Origin: JBIYSM02 sp044759095
GTDB lineage: Bacteria; Bacillota; Bacilli; Brevibacillales; Brevibacillaceae
Direction of reading: 5' to 3'
NCBI RefSeq assembly: GCF_044759095.2
Contig: NZ_JBIYSM020000001.1
Coordinates: 62,001-126,000, forward strand
Length of the DNA stretch: 64,000 bases
Shown here one piece after another: positions 47,449 to 56,794 of the stretch. The translations under genes and the position numbers were made by a program. Under the pieces are notes generated by a model. The model was not told the origin of the DNA. It saw only the letters and a list, made by a program, of their open reading frames with translations, and ran no database searches. The number at the start of each line of letters is the position of its first letter. The stretch's first letter is position 1.

Positions 47449-47898
47449 GTGAAAAAGGTTGATTTCTTCGTCGGTCTGGCGCTCATTATCCTGTCCGTTG
47501 CCACTTGGATCACAGCCAATCAGTTTCCAAGTGTCGGTGACACAGATGTAGGAGCCGGCTTCTTTCCGCAATTGATTGCTTCCGTACTGCTTCTGCTGTC
47601 GCTGGTGATGATTGCACTCTCTTTCCGGCGGCAGGCAGACGATCAGCCAGAAGAGGGCTCCACGTCATGGAAGAAAACGTTTCTCGGTTTCGTTCTGACA
47701 TTTGTCTATCTGGCGCTTGTCTACTTTTGTGGTTTTTACATCGCCACACCTATCTTTTTGTTCGGCTTCATCTGGCTGTTCGGCTACCGCAAAACGATTC
47801 CGGCAGTGGCTGTCGTCGTCATTGTGACGCTGTTTATCTATCTCGTCTTTGAAAAAGTGCTGCAGGTTCCCCTTCCTGCGGGCGTATTCTTTGAATGA
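47449..47898 (+). CDS. tctB: Tripartite tricarboxylate transporter small membrane subunit (TctB)
   Basis: 149 residues with four membrane helices: VGLALIILSVATWITANQF, LIASVLLLLSLVMIALSF, FLGFVLTFVYLALVYFCGF, and VVVIVTLFIYLVFEKVLQVPLP. The GAGFFPQ motif after helix 1 and the closing VPLPxGxF are characteristic of TctB. It is the accessory membrane subunit of the symporter. GTG start behind AAGGAGGGCCACTA. TctA follows after 21 bases. Confidence 0.88.
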   Translation: MKKVDFFVGLALIILSVATWITANQFPSVGDTDVGAGFFPQLIASVLLLLSLVMIALSFRRQADDQPEEGSTSWKKTFLGFVLTFVYLALVYFCGFYIATPIFLFGFIWLFGYRKTIPAVAVVVIVTLFIYLVFEKVLQVPLPAGVFFE

Positions 47899-47919
47899 TG
47901 AATGTAAGGAGGGCATCGC

Positions 47920-49410
47920 ATGGACTTGTTTCTCAGCGGACTGAGCAATATTGCAACTGACCCATTCGCGCTGCTCATGTCAGTCGTCGGCGTGGCGATC
48001 GGGATCATCGTCGGGGCGCTTCCAGGCCTGACGGCAACGATGGGTGTGGCTCTCATCCTGCCCATGACATTTGGAATGGAACCGGTGGCCGGTCTTCTGC
48101 TTTTGTCGGGTGTATACTTCGGCGGGGTGTACGGCGGATCCATTACGGCGATTCTTTTGAAGACCCCCGGCACACCTGCAGCCGCGGCAACCGCTATCGA
48201 CGGGTATGCCTTGGCGCAAAAAGGGATGGCGGGCAAGGCACTCGGAGCAGCCACCCTTTCTTCGTTTACGGGCGGGACCATCAGTATCGTCATTCTGATG
48301 TTTTTGTCTCCGATCCTCGCCAATATCGCACTCGAGTTCAGTGCACCGGAGACGTTTGCCCTGGCCGTTTTCGGTCTTAGCATCATCGCCAGCATTTCCG
48401 GCAAATCCCTGGTAAAAGGCTTGATCGCCGGTATGGTCGGTCTGTTGCTGGCCACTGTCGGTCTTGACCCGATTCTCGGCTTCCCCCGTTTTACCGGCGG
48501 ATATGAGCAAATCATGAACGGGGTTCCTTTTATACCGATTATGATAGGCCTGTTCGCTGCTTCCGAAGCCTTTAAATCGTTGACGGAAATGAATGTGAAG
48601 GAAAAGGTGAAAGTGAAAATCGAGAAGGTCATGCCGAGTTGGCCGGAGTTCCGCAACCTGATCCCAACCATTCTGCGTTCCACCGGATTGGGTACGTTTA
48701 TCGGGATCATTCCCGGTGCCGGGGCGGACATCGCCGCTTTCGTCTCCTACAACGAGGCAAAGCGTTTTAGCAAGAACAAGGAAAACTTCGGTAAAGGCGA
48801 GATGAAAGGTGTCGCCGCCTGCGAATCGGGCGCCAATGCCTGCACCGGCGGCGCGCTCGTTCCGCTGCTGACGCTGGGCATCCCCGGCGACGCGGTCACT
48901 GCTGTCATGCTCGGGGCTTTGATGGTGCAAGGGCTGCAGCCTGGCCCGCAGCTTTTTGCAAACAATGGCGACCTCGTCTACACCCTGTTTATCGGGATGA
49001 TCATCTGCTACGTCATCATGTGCCTGATGGGACTATTTGCCTCCCGCTACTTTGCCAAAGTGGTGGAGATTCCCAAAGAAATTTTGACACCGATTATTCT
49101 GGTGCTCTGCATCGTCGGTTCATACGCAATCAACAACAGCTTTTTTGATGTCGTCATCATGGCGGTGGCCGGTGTGATCGGATACTTCATGCAGAAGTAC
49201 GATTTCCCTGCCTCGCCAATTGTGCTGGCGCTGATTCTCGGGCCGATGGCTGAAAGCCAGTTCCGCCGCGCGCTAGCGCTCTCGAGCGGCAGCTACGACA
49301 TCTTTTATACACGCCCGATCCCACTGATTCTCCTGCTGATTTCGGCCATTACCATCCTTACTCCGATCGTGAAAGCCATTTTGCAGCAGAGGAAAAACGC
49401 ACATCAATAA
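47920..49410 (+). CDS. tctA: Tripartite tricarboxylate transporter large permease (TctA)
   Basis: 496 residues with about eleven membrane helices. Family motifs: GALPGLTATMGVALILP, YGGSITAILLKTPGTPAAAAT, GIIPGAGADIAAFVSYNEAKR and LGIPGDAVTAVMLGALMVQG, the duplicated pseudo-symmetric loops of TctA. It is the main channel, driven by a cation gradient. ATG behind TAAGGAGGGCATCGC. The complex TctABC probably imports a keto-deoxy or keto sugar acid here. Confidence 0.92.
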   Translation: MDLFLSGLSNIATDPFALLMSVVGVAIGIIVGALPGLTATMGVALILPMTFGMEPVAGLLLLSGVYFGGVYGGSITAILLKTPGTPAAAATAIDGYALAQKGMAGKALGAATLSSFTGGTISIVILMFLSPILANIALEFSAPETFALAVFGLSIIASISGKSLVKGLIAGMVGLLLATVGLDPILGFPRFTGGYEQIMNGVPFIPIMIGLFAASEAFKSLTEMNVKEKVKVKIEKVMPSWPEFRNLIPTILRSTGLGTFIGIIPGAGADIAAFVSYNEAKRFSKNKENFGKGEMKGVAACESGANACTGGALVPLLTLGIPGDAVTAVMLGALMVQGLQPGPQLFANNGDLVYTLFIGMIICYVIMCLMGLFASRYFAKVVEIPKEILTPIILVLCIVGSYAINNSFFDVVIMAVAGVIGYFMQKYDFPASPIVLALILGPMAESQFRRALALSSGSYDIFYTRPIPLILLLISAITILTPIVKAILQQRKNAHQ

Positions 49411-49432
49411 CGCAGCTTTGGAGGAGAACAAG

Positions 49433-50383
49433 ATGGACGTTGTAACATTTGGAGAAACAATGGTGTTGTTCACACCGGAGACGACGGGCTTCATGCGCTA
49501 TGCGCACGCATACTCCCGCAAATTCGGAGGCTCGGAAACGAACTTTGCGATCGGTTTGGCCCGTCTGGGACACTCGGCTGGCTGGATCAGCAGAGTGGGA
49601 GACGATGAGCTGGGAAAAGCGATGCTGTCCTTCATCCGCGGCGAGGGGGTAGACGTAAGCCGCGTCCGTCTGGATGCGCAGGCTCCAACCGGCATTTACT
49701 TCAAGGAGATACGGAACGCGAGCGATGTCAATGTCTACTACTATCGCAAAGGGTCGGCTGCAAGCCTCATGACCAAGGATGACCTGGATGAAACGTATCT
49801 GATGCAGGCAAAATACCTGTTTGTCTCGGGGATTACCCCGGCGTTGAGCGACAGCTGCCGGGAGATGGTCTGGGAAGCAATCCGTCTGGCGAAAAAGCAT
49901 CGTTTAACCGTCGTCTTTGACCCCAATTTGCGCAAAAAGCTGTGGCCAGAGGAGCAGGCGCGCGAAACGCTGCTGGCCATTGCCGCAGAAGCGGATATCG
50001 TGCTACCGGGTATTTCGGAAGGTAAATTTCTCTTTGGGGAGCGGGATCCAATCGTACTGGGACAGCGTTTTCTGGACCACGGCGCCAAGACGGTCGTTCT
50101 GAAACTGGGTGAACAAGGCGCCCATTATTTTACCAGAGAAGAAAACGCCCATGTCCCCGGTTTCCCTGTGGAGCGCGTGATCGATCCGGTTGGTGCGGGC
50201 GACGGGTTTGCGGCAGGACTGGTCTCCGGTCTTTTGGACGGCCTTCCATTGGCTGATGCGGTCAAACGGGCCAATGCCGTCGGTGCGATTGTCACCATGG
50301 TGAATGGCGACGTAGAAGGCTTGCCAGAACGGGAAGACCTGAAACGGTTTATGGAAACGCCGATTGAAGAGGTTATTCGCTAA
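49433..50383 (+). CDS. kdgK: 2-keto-3-deoxygluconate kinase (PfkB family)
   Basis: 316 residues. The N-terminal FGETMVLFTPETTGFMRYAH and FGGSETNFAIGLARLG contact sugar acid in KDG kinases; the C-terminal PfkB signature IDPVGAGDGFAAGLVSGLL carries the catalytic Asp. It phosphorylates 2-keto-3-deoxygluconate with ATP to KDPG. ATG at 49433 with GGAGGAGAACAAG in front. Followed directly by the KDPG aldolase gene, together giving pyruvate and glyceraldehyde-3-phosphate. Confidence 0.88.
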   Translation: MDVVTFGETMVLFTPETTGFMRYAHAYSRKFGGSETNFAIGLARLGHSAGWISRVGDDELGKAMLSFIRGEGVDVSRVRLDAQAPTGIYFKEIRNASDVNVYYYRKGSAASLMTKDDLDETYLMQAKYLFVSGITPALSDSCREMVWEAIRLAKKHRLTVVFDPNLRKKLWPEEQARETLLAIAAEADIVLPGISEGKFLFGERDPIVLGQRFLDHGAKTVVLKLGEQGAHYFTREENAHVPGFPVERVIDPVGAGDGFAAGLVSGLLDGLPLADAVKRANAVGAIVTMVNGDVEGLPEREDLKRFMETPIEEVIR

Positions 50384-50410
50384 AACATGTGAATGAGGGA
50401 GGAAAAAACC

Positions 50411-51049
50411 ATGACCCTTTTGCAAAAAATCATCGACAGCGGCATTGTCGCGGTCATTCGCGGAGCATCGCCGGACAAGATCCTGGCTGTGGCCAAAGCG
50501 CTGCATGAAGGCGGCGTCACCACCCTGGAAATCACGGTGGAGACACCAAAAGTTCTTTCCCTGATTGAGCAGGTATCCGCCGAATTGGGCGATAAAGTGG
50601 TAGTCGGAGCAGGGACCGTACTCGATTCGGAAACAGCTCGTGCCGCCATTATGGCGGGAGCAAAATTCATCTTTTCGCCGACAGTCGATCCACAAACCAT
50701 TCAGCTGACCAAACGGTACGGCATCATCAGTATTCCCGGCGCATTGACCCCGACCGAGATCCTGAACGCTTATCAGCATGGCGCGGACGTGGTAAAAGTA
50801 TTTCCTGCCGGCGTATTTGGGCCTGGATATCTGAAAGACGTGCACGGTCCGCTGCCGCAGATTCCACTCATGCCGACAGGCGGCATCGATCTTTCCAATG
50901 CTGCCGACTACATCAAGGCAGGTGCCGTAGCGCTTGGAGTAGGCAGTTCGCTTGTCAGCTTCAAGGAACAGGTGGATGATGCCTATCTGACCCGCCTGAC
51001 CGAGACGGCACGCAATTTCGTCGAGACGGTTAAGCAGGCCAGAGGGTAG
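50411..51049 (+). CDS. kdgA: 2-keto-3-deoxy-6-phosphogluconate aldolase
   Basis: 212 residues, a class I aldolase barrel. The Schiff-base Lys129 lies in VVKVFPAG; the general-base Glu40/Glu44 lie in TLEITVETPK; phosphate binding is by the GGI motif in MPTGGIDLSN. It cleaves KDPG to pyruvate and glyceraldehyde-3-phosphate and may also act on 4-hydroxy-2-oxoglutarate. ATG at 50411 behind GAGGGAGGAAAAAACC. It follows kdgK after 27 bases. Confidence 0.9.
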   Translation: MTLLQKIIDSGIVAVIRGASPDKILAVAKALHEGGVTTLEITVETPKVLSLIEQVSAELGDKVVVGAGTVLDSETARAAIMAGAKFIFSPTVDPQTIQLTKRYGIISIPGALTPTEILNAYQHGADVVKVFPAGVFGPGYLKDVHGPLPQIPLMPTGGIDLSNAADYIKAGAVALGVGSSLVSFKEQVDDAYLTRLTETARNFVETVKQARG

Positions 51050-51066
51050 GAAAGCGAGGGCGACCT

Positions 51067-52047
51067 ATGACCAAACCACGCGTGTTTATTCCCCACCGGA
51101 TTTCAGAGAAGGCGCTTTCGCTTCTTGCTGAACATTGCGAACTCGATTATCGCGATGTCGAAGAAATGCTGGATGAGGAGGCATTCTTTGCGGGATTGCA
51201 GGAGGCTTGCGGCCTGATGGTTTACTCCCGGCACAAGATTACGCCGGACGTGTTGGATCGTGCGCCCCGCCTGCGAATCGTCAGCAATGTAGCGGTCGGA
51301 TACGATAATCTCGATTTGCGTGAACTGACCGCACGCGGCATTATGGCTACAAACACCCCCGACGTATTGACGGAAACGACAGCCGATTTGACCTTCGCTC
51401 TGCTCATGGCTACGGCGAGGCGGATTGCAGAAGCGGACCGTTTCGTCAAGGCGGGAGAGTGGAATGAATGGCTGCCAAGCTTGATGCTGGGCAAGGATGT
51501 TCACGGCGCCGTCATCGGCATTATCGGGATGGGGCGCATCGGGGAAGCGGTGGCTCGCAGGGCAAAAGGCTTCGGCATGCGAATCTTGTATCATAACCGG
51601 ACGCGCAAAACGGAAGCGGAGCAGTCTTTGGACGCAGCGTATGTCTCATTGGATGATTTGCTGCGCCGCAGTGACTACGTCGTCGTGATGACACCACTCA
51701 CCCCGGAGACAGTCGGATTCATCGGCAAGCGTGAACTGGGCCTGATGAAGCAGGATGCGATCCTGATCAACACCTCCCGCGGCAAGGTCGTCGATGAACA
51801 AGCGCTGATCGATGCGCTCATGGAACAGCGAATTGGCGGAGCCGGGTTGGATGTATTTGCCACCGAGCCAGTGCAAAAGGGCAACCCGCTGCTCTCCATG
51901 AAGAACGTGGTTACTCTGCCTCACATCGGCAGCGCCACGCGCGAAACCCGCGAAAAAATGGCGCTAAAGGCAGCGCGCAACATGATTGCCGGTCTGGCTG
52001 GGGAAAAACCGGAGAACCTGCTGAACCCTGCCGTCTTTTCTCATTAA
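51067..52047 (+). CDS. D-isomer-specific 2-hydroxyacid dehydrogenase (glyoxylate/ketogluconate reductase type)
   Basis: 326 residues. The NAD(P) motif is GIIGMGRIGEAVARRAKGFG; the catalytic Arg is in LINTSRGKVVDE, Glu in LDVFATEP, and His in LPHIGSATRETR. It reduces 2-keto acids; in sugar-acid operons relatives act as 2-ketogluconate or hydroxypyruvate/glyoxylate reductases. The conserved DVLTETTADLTFALLMATARR is that of the GyaR-like branch. ATG behind AGGAAAGCGAGGGCGACCT. Its position between kdgA and kduD suggests reduction of a keto sugar acid on entry. Confidence 0.85.
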   Translation: MTKPRVFIPHRISEKALSLLAEHCELDYRDVEEMLDEEAFFAGLQEACGLMVYSRHKITPDVLDRAPRLRIVSNVAVGYDNLDLRELTARGIMATNTPDVLTETTADLTFALLMATARRIAEADRFVKAGEWNEWLPSLMLGKDVHGAVIGIIGMGRIGEAVARRAKGFGMRILYHNRTRKTEAEQSLDAAYVSLDDLLRRSDYVVVMTPLTPETVGFIGKRELGLMKQDAILINTSRGKVVDEQALIDALMEQRIGGAGLDVFATEPVQKGNPLLSMKNVVTLPHIGSATRETREKMALKAARNMIAGLAGEKPENLLNPAVFSH

Positions 52048-52119
52048 TTATTGTGGCTGCATCGGAATTCCGGTGCAGTTTTTTGTCAAAGAAAGAAAGT
52101 GGTGAAGGGAGGATTCGAC

Positions 52120-52884
52120 GTGACATACCTTCAGGAGCTTTTCTCCCTGGAAGGAAAAACGGCGATGGTGACCGGAGCGAGAAGTGGGATCGGTCAAGCG
52201 ATTGCCTGCGGATTGGCGGAAGCTGGCGCTGATGTGATCCTGCTGGGCCACCGGGACAATATGCAGGAGACGGAAGCGCTGATCGATAGAACGGGCCGTT
52301 CGTATCGGACTGTCCTGGTCGATCTGTCCAAGCCCGACCAGATCGAAGCAGCTGTCCAACCCATAATAGAGCAGGTGCAGGTGGATATTCTCGTAAACAA
52401 CGCGGGCACGATCAGACGGGAGCCCGCAAGCACATACTCCTGGGAGAACTGGGAAACGGTGATCAACACCAATTTAAACTCGGTGTTTGTGTTGAGCCAA
52501 CTGGTCGCCCGCCCCATGCTGGAGCGCAGGCAAGGGAAAATCATGACGATCGCTTCGCTGCTGTCGTTCCAAGGGGGAGTCTATGTGCCGGCGTACACAG
52601 CGAGCAAGCATGCGGTAGCCGGTTTGACCAAGGCGTTTGCCAACGAGTGGGCCCCCCATAACGTCCAGGTAAACGCGATAGCGCCCGGCTACATCGAAAC
52701 CAACAATACGGAAGCGCTGCGTAACGATCCCAAGCGAAACGAGGGGATATTGGCGCGAATCCCGGCCGGCCGGTGGGGAGAGCCTTCCGATCTGGTGGGA
52801 GCGGCAATTTTCCTCGCCTCCCGCGCCTCTGACTATGTGAGCGGACACGTGTTGACAGTGGATGGCGGCTGGCTGGGCCGCTAA
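52120..52884 (+). CDS. kduD: 2-deoxy-D-gluconate 3-dehydrogenase / 2-dehydro-3-deoxygluconate 5-dehydrogenase (KduD-like SDR)
   Basis: 254 residues, the usual KduD length. Coenzyme motif TGARSGIGQAIA, then NNAG, and catalytic Ser146, Tyr159 and Lys163 in YTASKHAVAGLTKAFANEWA. The opening FSLEGKTAMVTGARSGIGQ and the NPDTEALRxDPxRxExILARIPAGRWG-like segment (here NNTEALRNDPKRNEGIL) are typical of KduD, which interconverts 2,5-diketo-3-deoxygluconate and KDG in pectin breakdown. GTG at 52120 behind AAGGGAGGATTCGAC. Last gene of the operon, followed by a terminator. KduI is not in this operon. Confidence 0.85.
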   Translation: MTYLQELFSLEGKTAMVTGARSGIGQAIACGLAEAGADVILLGHRDNMQETEALIDRTGRSYRTVLVDLSKPDQIEAAVQPIIEQVQVDILVNNAGTIRREPASTYSWENWETVINTNLNSVFVLSQLVARPMLERRQGKIMTIASLLSFQGGVYVPAYTASKHAVAGLTKAFANEWAPHNVQVNAIAPGYIETNNTEALRNDPKRNEGILARIPAGRWGEPSDLVGAAIFLASRASDYVSGHVLTVDGGWLGR

Positions 52885-52928
52885 GAAGTCTGCATGGAAA
52901 GAGTAAATAACTAGAGAATTTCGTCAAG

Positions 52929-52959
52929 AGAGGCGTTCCACGGTGGAGTGCCTCTTTTC
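52929..52959 (+). terminator. Intrinsic terminator of the sugar-acid operon
   Basis: AGAGGC then TTCCA pair with TGGA then GCCTCT around CGG, followed by TTTTCC. Confidence 0.75.
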
Positions 52960-52980
52960 CTGTTTTTCCAATACAGTATA

Positions 52981-55758
52981 ATGAGTACAACTTACCACTT
53001 GCCTCTTCCAGCGATTGTCGATAATCCCGTTGTCAAACAGGCAGTGGAGTCGGACAGGCATATGCGAAACGTATTGGAGTGGCTATGCTGGATTCGGACG
53101 CGGTGCTATAGAAGGCGGGGGAAAGGGCGTACAGCAATTACTGCAACGACTGGCACCTACTACCCCCCGGATGGCGCAAAATGCTGTCAGAGGGGCTGTA
53201 GAAGGCGGGATTTCGTCTGCTGCTATTGAATTGGCGGACCTGGGACAAGACATGAACCAACGCGACGAAACAGCAGGCGAACGTTGGCGGAATATTGCAT
53301 TAGGCGCTGGGATTGGCGGCGCTGTTGGGGCAGTAGCTGAACCTGCTGCGCGTGGGCTTAGCAACCTTCTGCAACGGTTGAGAAAGCCGACACAGGAAGC
53401 AGCACCTGCGCCGCAGTTACTCTTGCCTCTGGGCAAGGCTATCAACGAACGGGCCGGACTAACCGGCGGATATGTGCAGGCCCCAGCGACAATTCAAGTA
53501 GCCGAAGAGTTTGTAAGGCCAAGAGGAGCAAAATATGTAAGGCCCGGCGCTTCTCGCGTTGCGAATCCGGCGGAGGAACAATTGAAGCGTGTCTATCAGA
53601 TTGCGGAACAAACGGGACTGCCGCCAGGAAGAGAGTACGAAGCCCTGCAAGATATTTGGTCAAGCATAGCGCCGCCGAATGCTGGTTCATTAGACGAGTT
53701 GGTTGAACAAGCAACGCGACAACATCCTTTGGATGAAATCATGCAGTCAGCCAAAAATAGACAACAAAAGATGGAGCAATCCGGCATCTCTCCGCTGCAA
53801 GGATTGCCGACGGAGAGGTACACGCGACCGGTGACGGAGATAGTAACCGACGAACCAACATTCGTCTTGCGTGGAGGGCCTTTGGTTCCAGCAGGGCCAG
53901 TCACAACTAACAAAGGGCGCATCTCCGAACTGATAGGAACACTTAGGGCGGAGAAACAAGGGAAAGCCCCTGCAGAAGCTAAGCAAGATCCGTTAGCCTT
54001 CCTGTTCGGCAAGGAAAGAATTAATTCTTCGCCGGCACCTGCAACCGGTACAAGCTCACCAAGTATTGCTTCCGTGCCAGCAACTGACATCAAACATGTC
54101 TTCAATATTAATCCAGGAAAGATGAAGGACATCAGCGGTGCGGCAGCATACGGCAACGATGTGTATCGAAACTTCAAAAATGTCTTTGGCGAGGATTATC
54201 CTGCGATAAAAGAAAAGGTTTTAGATCCTTTTGATGCATCGAAGAAATCCTATACCGATATGCAGAAATACTGGGTCGACAAGTTGCAGACGGAAGTTGT
54301 TAAAAAACTGGGCATCACGAAAGACAGTAAACTGTCTGCTCTGGTACAGCAGTTCGGTGAAGGGGAAATCAGCTTAGACAAATTAAAAGCGATCACTAAA
54401 GACTGGGAAAAGGTCGTTGAGGCGGATAAATGGTTTAGACAAGCGTACGACGCGCTTCTCGACCAGGTTAACGCAACGAGAGCAAGGATCTACCCGAACA
54501 ATCCGGACAAGCTTGTGCCGAAGCGCAACGACTACTATCGACATTTTCAGGAGTTTTCTGGCCTCACCGGCTTAAAGAACATGTTTGATACACCAGCTCA
54601 AATCGATCCGAAGTTGGTGGGAACCTCAGAATTTACACTGCCGAAAAGTTAATTCCAGGGTTTCATGCAAAAGCGCGGATTAGGACCGTTTAAACGTGAC
54701 GCTGTCGGCGGATTCCTTGAATACTTGCCGGGAGCTTCATACGCGACTCATATCGATCCGCACATTGAAGTATTTAAGGGGCTTTCCGCCATCTGAACGG
54801 CTTTATTAACTTCCTTGAAAAGTTTTCACAGGACTTAGCCGGAAAAACAAACCCAGTTGATCGATGGCCGCAAGAGGCAATTCCCGGAGGGAGGGCTGCA
54901 TTCAATGCCCTGAGCTTCCTTAACAATCGGGTGAACTTAGGCAACTTCTCGTCTACACTGGCGCAATTGGCAAACATCCCTGTAGGTGCGGCTTTTGCTA
55001 AAGAACACTCGATAAAAGGCATTGGTTTGACATTAAAGTCTTTAATGCCAGGCATGGAAAATCAGGCGATGAAACAATCAGGTTTCATGAACGAGCGTTA
55101 TGTTCGGAAGCTGTATCGTCAGTTTGATACAAAGTTGATCGAGCAGCCGAAACGATTGGCCGAATGGATGATGGAAACAACCGAGAGGATCGGAACGGAG
55201 TTTGTCTGGAACTCGGCAAACGCAAAGGGTTTGGCCGAGGGTGTTAAAAACCCGGTGAAATATGCAGATGACGAAACCAGGCGGTTAATCGCCGGTCGCG
55301 GGATCGGGGAAGTACCACTTGCTCAGAAGTCGAAAATGGTGCAGCTGTTCATGCCATTTACGCTTGAAGTTGCGAGCCTTTGGAAAGTCCAAAAAGATTT
55401 CATCAAGGCGAAAGACTTTGGAGGACTTGTGGGGTTGTACCTCGGAGCTTACTTGCTGAATAAAGGCATGGAGGCTACAAGGGGTTCCGGTATCCTGTTT
55501 GACCCTATTGACGCGATTGCAGATGCCGCCACGGCTGAAAGCTTATCATCGGTACAGAGGGCAGGTATCTTGGCCGGCGAGGTACTTATAAACCTTCCAG
55601 CTGGCCCTATGATCGCAAACCAATTGTATCCGGAGTATGGCAAGACGATCGACATCCCTGGCGTTGGGAAAGCGGAGTTGCCGACACGACAAGAGCTATT
55701 TGGGAATAACGACCCAACCCGCTTCGGATCTGGCTTGACCCTGTCTAAGGGAATGTAG
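52981..55758 (+). pseudogene. Decayed large phage/mobile-element protein (polyvalent/LPD38-like)
   Basis: One gene broken into at least three frames. It opens MSTTYHLPLPAIVDNPVVKQ at 52981, shifts frame near 53085 to continue YAGFGRGAIEGGGKGVQQLL and runs to TAA at 54650. It stays open after that stop (QGFMQKRGLGPFKRDAVGG) to a GGGG run near 54775, shifts by one base to HLNGFINFLEKFSQDLAGKT, and ends at 55758 after NNDPTRFGSGLTLSKGM. The glycine/alanine-rich opening, the long middle and the PTRFG end recall large structural or polyvalent proteins of phages and conjugative elements, annotated with LPD38-type domains. The family call is from memory. Confidence 0.65.
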
Positions 55759-56037
55759 GGCGGATCGCTGGCGGTTTCTTCGCTTTCGCAGCAGTTGATG
55801 GTAGGCTTCGCGGGCGTCTGCTGCGTATTCATCTGCCCCCGTGTGCAGTGCTTTGCGGTAGGCGGACAACGCCTGCATCTCCTGGCCGCGCAGCTCCCAC
55901 TCCCTGCCCAAATGGAACCAACCGATCGCAGCGTCTGGGTATTGTTCGACGAACGAGCGGTAAAAAAACAGGTCGTCCTGTTCCGGGTGCTTGAGATAAA
56001 AAGCGCTCTTCTTCCGAAGAAATTGGCTTTTGTTCAC
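55696..56037 (-). pseudogene. TPR protein, 3' end replaced by the mobile-element fragment
   Basis: 113 codons. Residues about 15-85 contain tetratricopeptide-like helices: FVEQYPDAAIGWFHLGREWELRGQ, then QALSAYRKALHTGADEYAADAREAYHQLL. The last 20 or so codons (ALHSLRQGQARSEAG) read backwards through the end of the neighbouring decayed gene, so the native C-terminus has been lost at a junction near 55758-55765. GTG start behind GGGGGGAGCAGCCG. It may still make a single-TPR protein. Confidence 0.65.
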
Positions 56038-56245
56038 CGGCTGCTCCCCCCTTATCCAACAGTATCGGACAGGGTGGTTAAAATTTTTATCAATTTCCTT
56101 TTCTTTTTTTCTGGCTGTCTGTCACAAAACGCACCTGTGCGGTTTCTTTAAAGTGAACAGCAAGGAAGCCCCCTGCGGGGACCTGGGTGTGGCTTGCCAA
56201 GGCAGTAATTCGAGGTAGGAGCGCCACGATGAAAGGAGGAAGGGT

Positions 56246-56794
56246 GTGGAGGTGCAGGCAGAACTGATGATGGGAAAAACGCAGATTCGACAAGCGGATG
56301 ATGATTTTCAGGACTTGTTTTCAACCTATTATCCGTACGTCGTCAGGCAGATCAACCGCGTCATCCGCGATCAGAGTGCGGCAGAAGATTTGGCACAGGA
56401 CGTGTTTCTTCAGTTCTATTACGCAGAGCGTTCTGAGATCGAGAACATCCCCGCCTGGTTGGCAAAAGCGGCGATCTATGTGGCGTACAACCACATCAGG
56501 GGAGAAAAGCGGAGACAGCTCCGCCACGAGCAGGAGGCTGCAAGGCTGCCGCTGATGCAGCCGTCCTCGGAAGAGACCTGGCTGGAACAAGAGGAGATCG
56601 AGAGGGTGCGGGAGGTGCTGCAGGAGCTGCCCGAGCGGGAACGCACGCTGCTCTTGATGAAATATTCCGGTTTCCGCTATGCCGACCTGGCGAAGGTGAC
56701 AGGGGTAGAGCCCGGTTCGGTCGGGACACTGCTGGCCCGGGCAAAAAGGAAATTTCGCAGCATGTACGAACGAATGAGGAGGGGAGAGGCATGA
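56246..56794 (+). CDS. ECF-type RNA polymerase sigma factor
   Basis: 182 residues. Region 2 is FSTYYPYVVRQINRVIRDQ and AAEDLAQDVFLQFYYAER; region 4 is LPERERTLLLMKYSGFRYADLAKVTG with the helix-turn-helix GVEPGSVGTLLARAKRKFRS. It should direct RNA polymerase to its own promoters until bound by the anti-sigma factor encoded next (overlap ATGA). SigX/SigW-like regulators are the nearest I recall. GTG start behind AAAGGAGGAAGG. The first ten residues are poorly conserved; a later ATG is possible. Confidence 0.9.
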   Translation: MEVQAELMMGKTQIRQADDDFQDLFSTYYPYVVRQINRVIRDQSAAEDLAQDVFLQFYYAERSEIENIPAWLAKAAIYVAYNHIRGEKRRQLRHEQEAARLPLMQPSSEETWLEQEEIERVREVLQELPERERTLLLMKYSGFRYADLAKVTGVEPGSVGTLLARAKRKFRSMYERMRRGEA

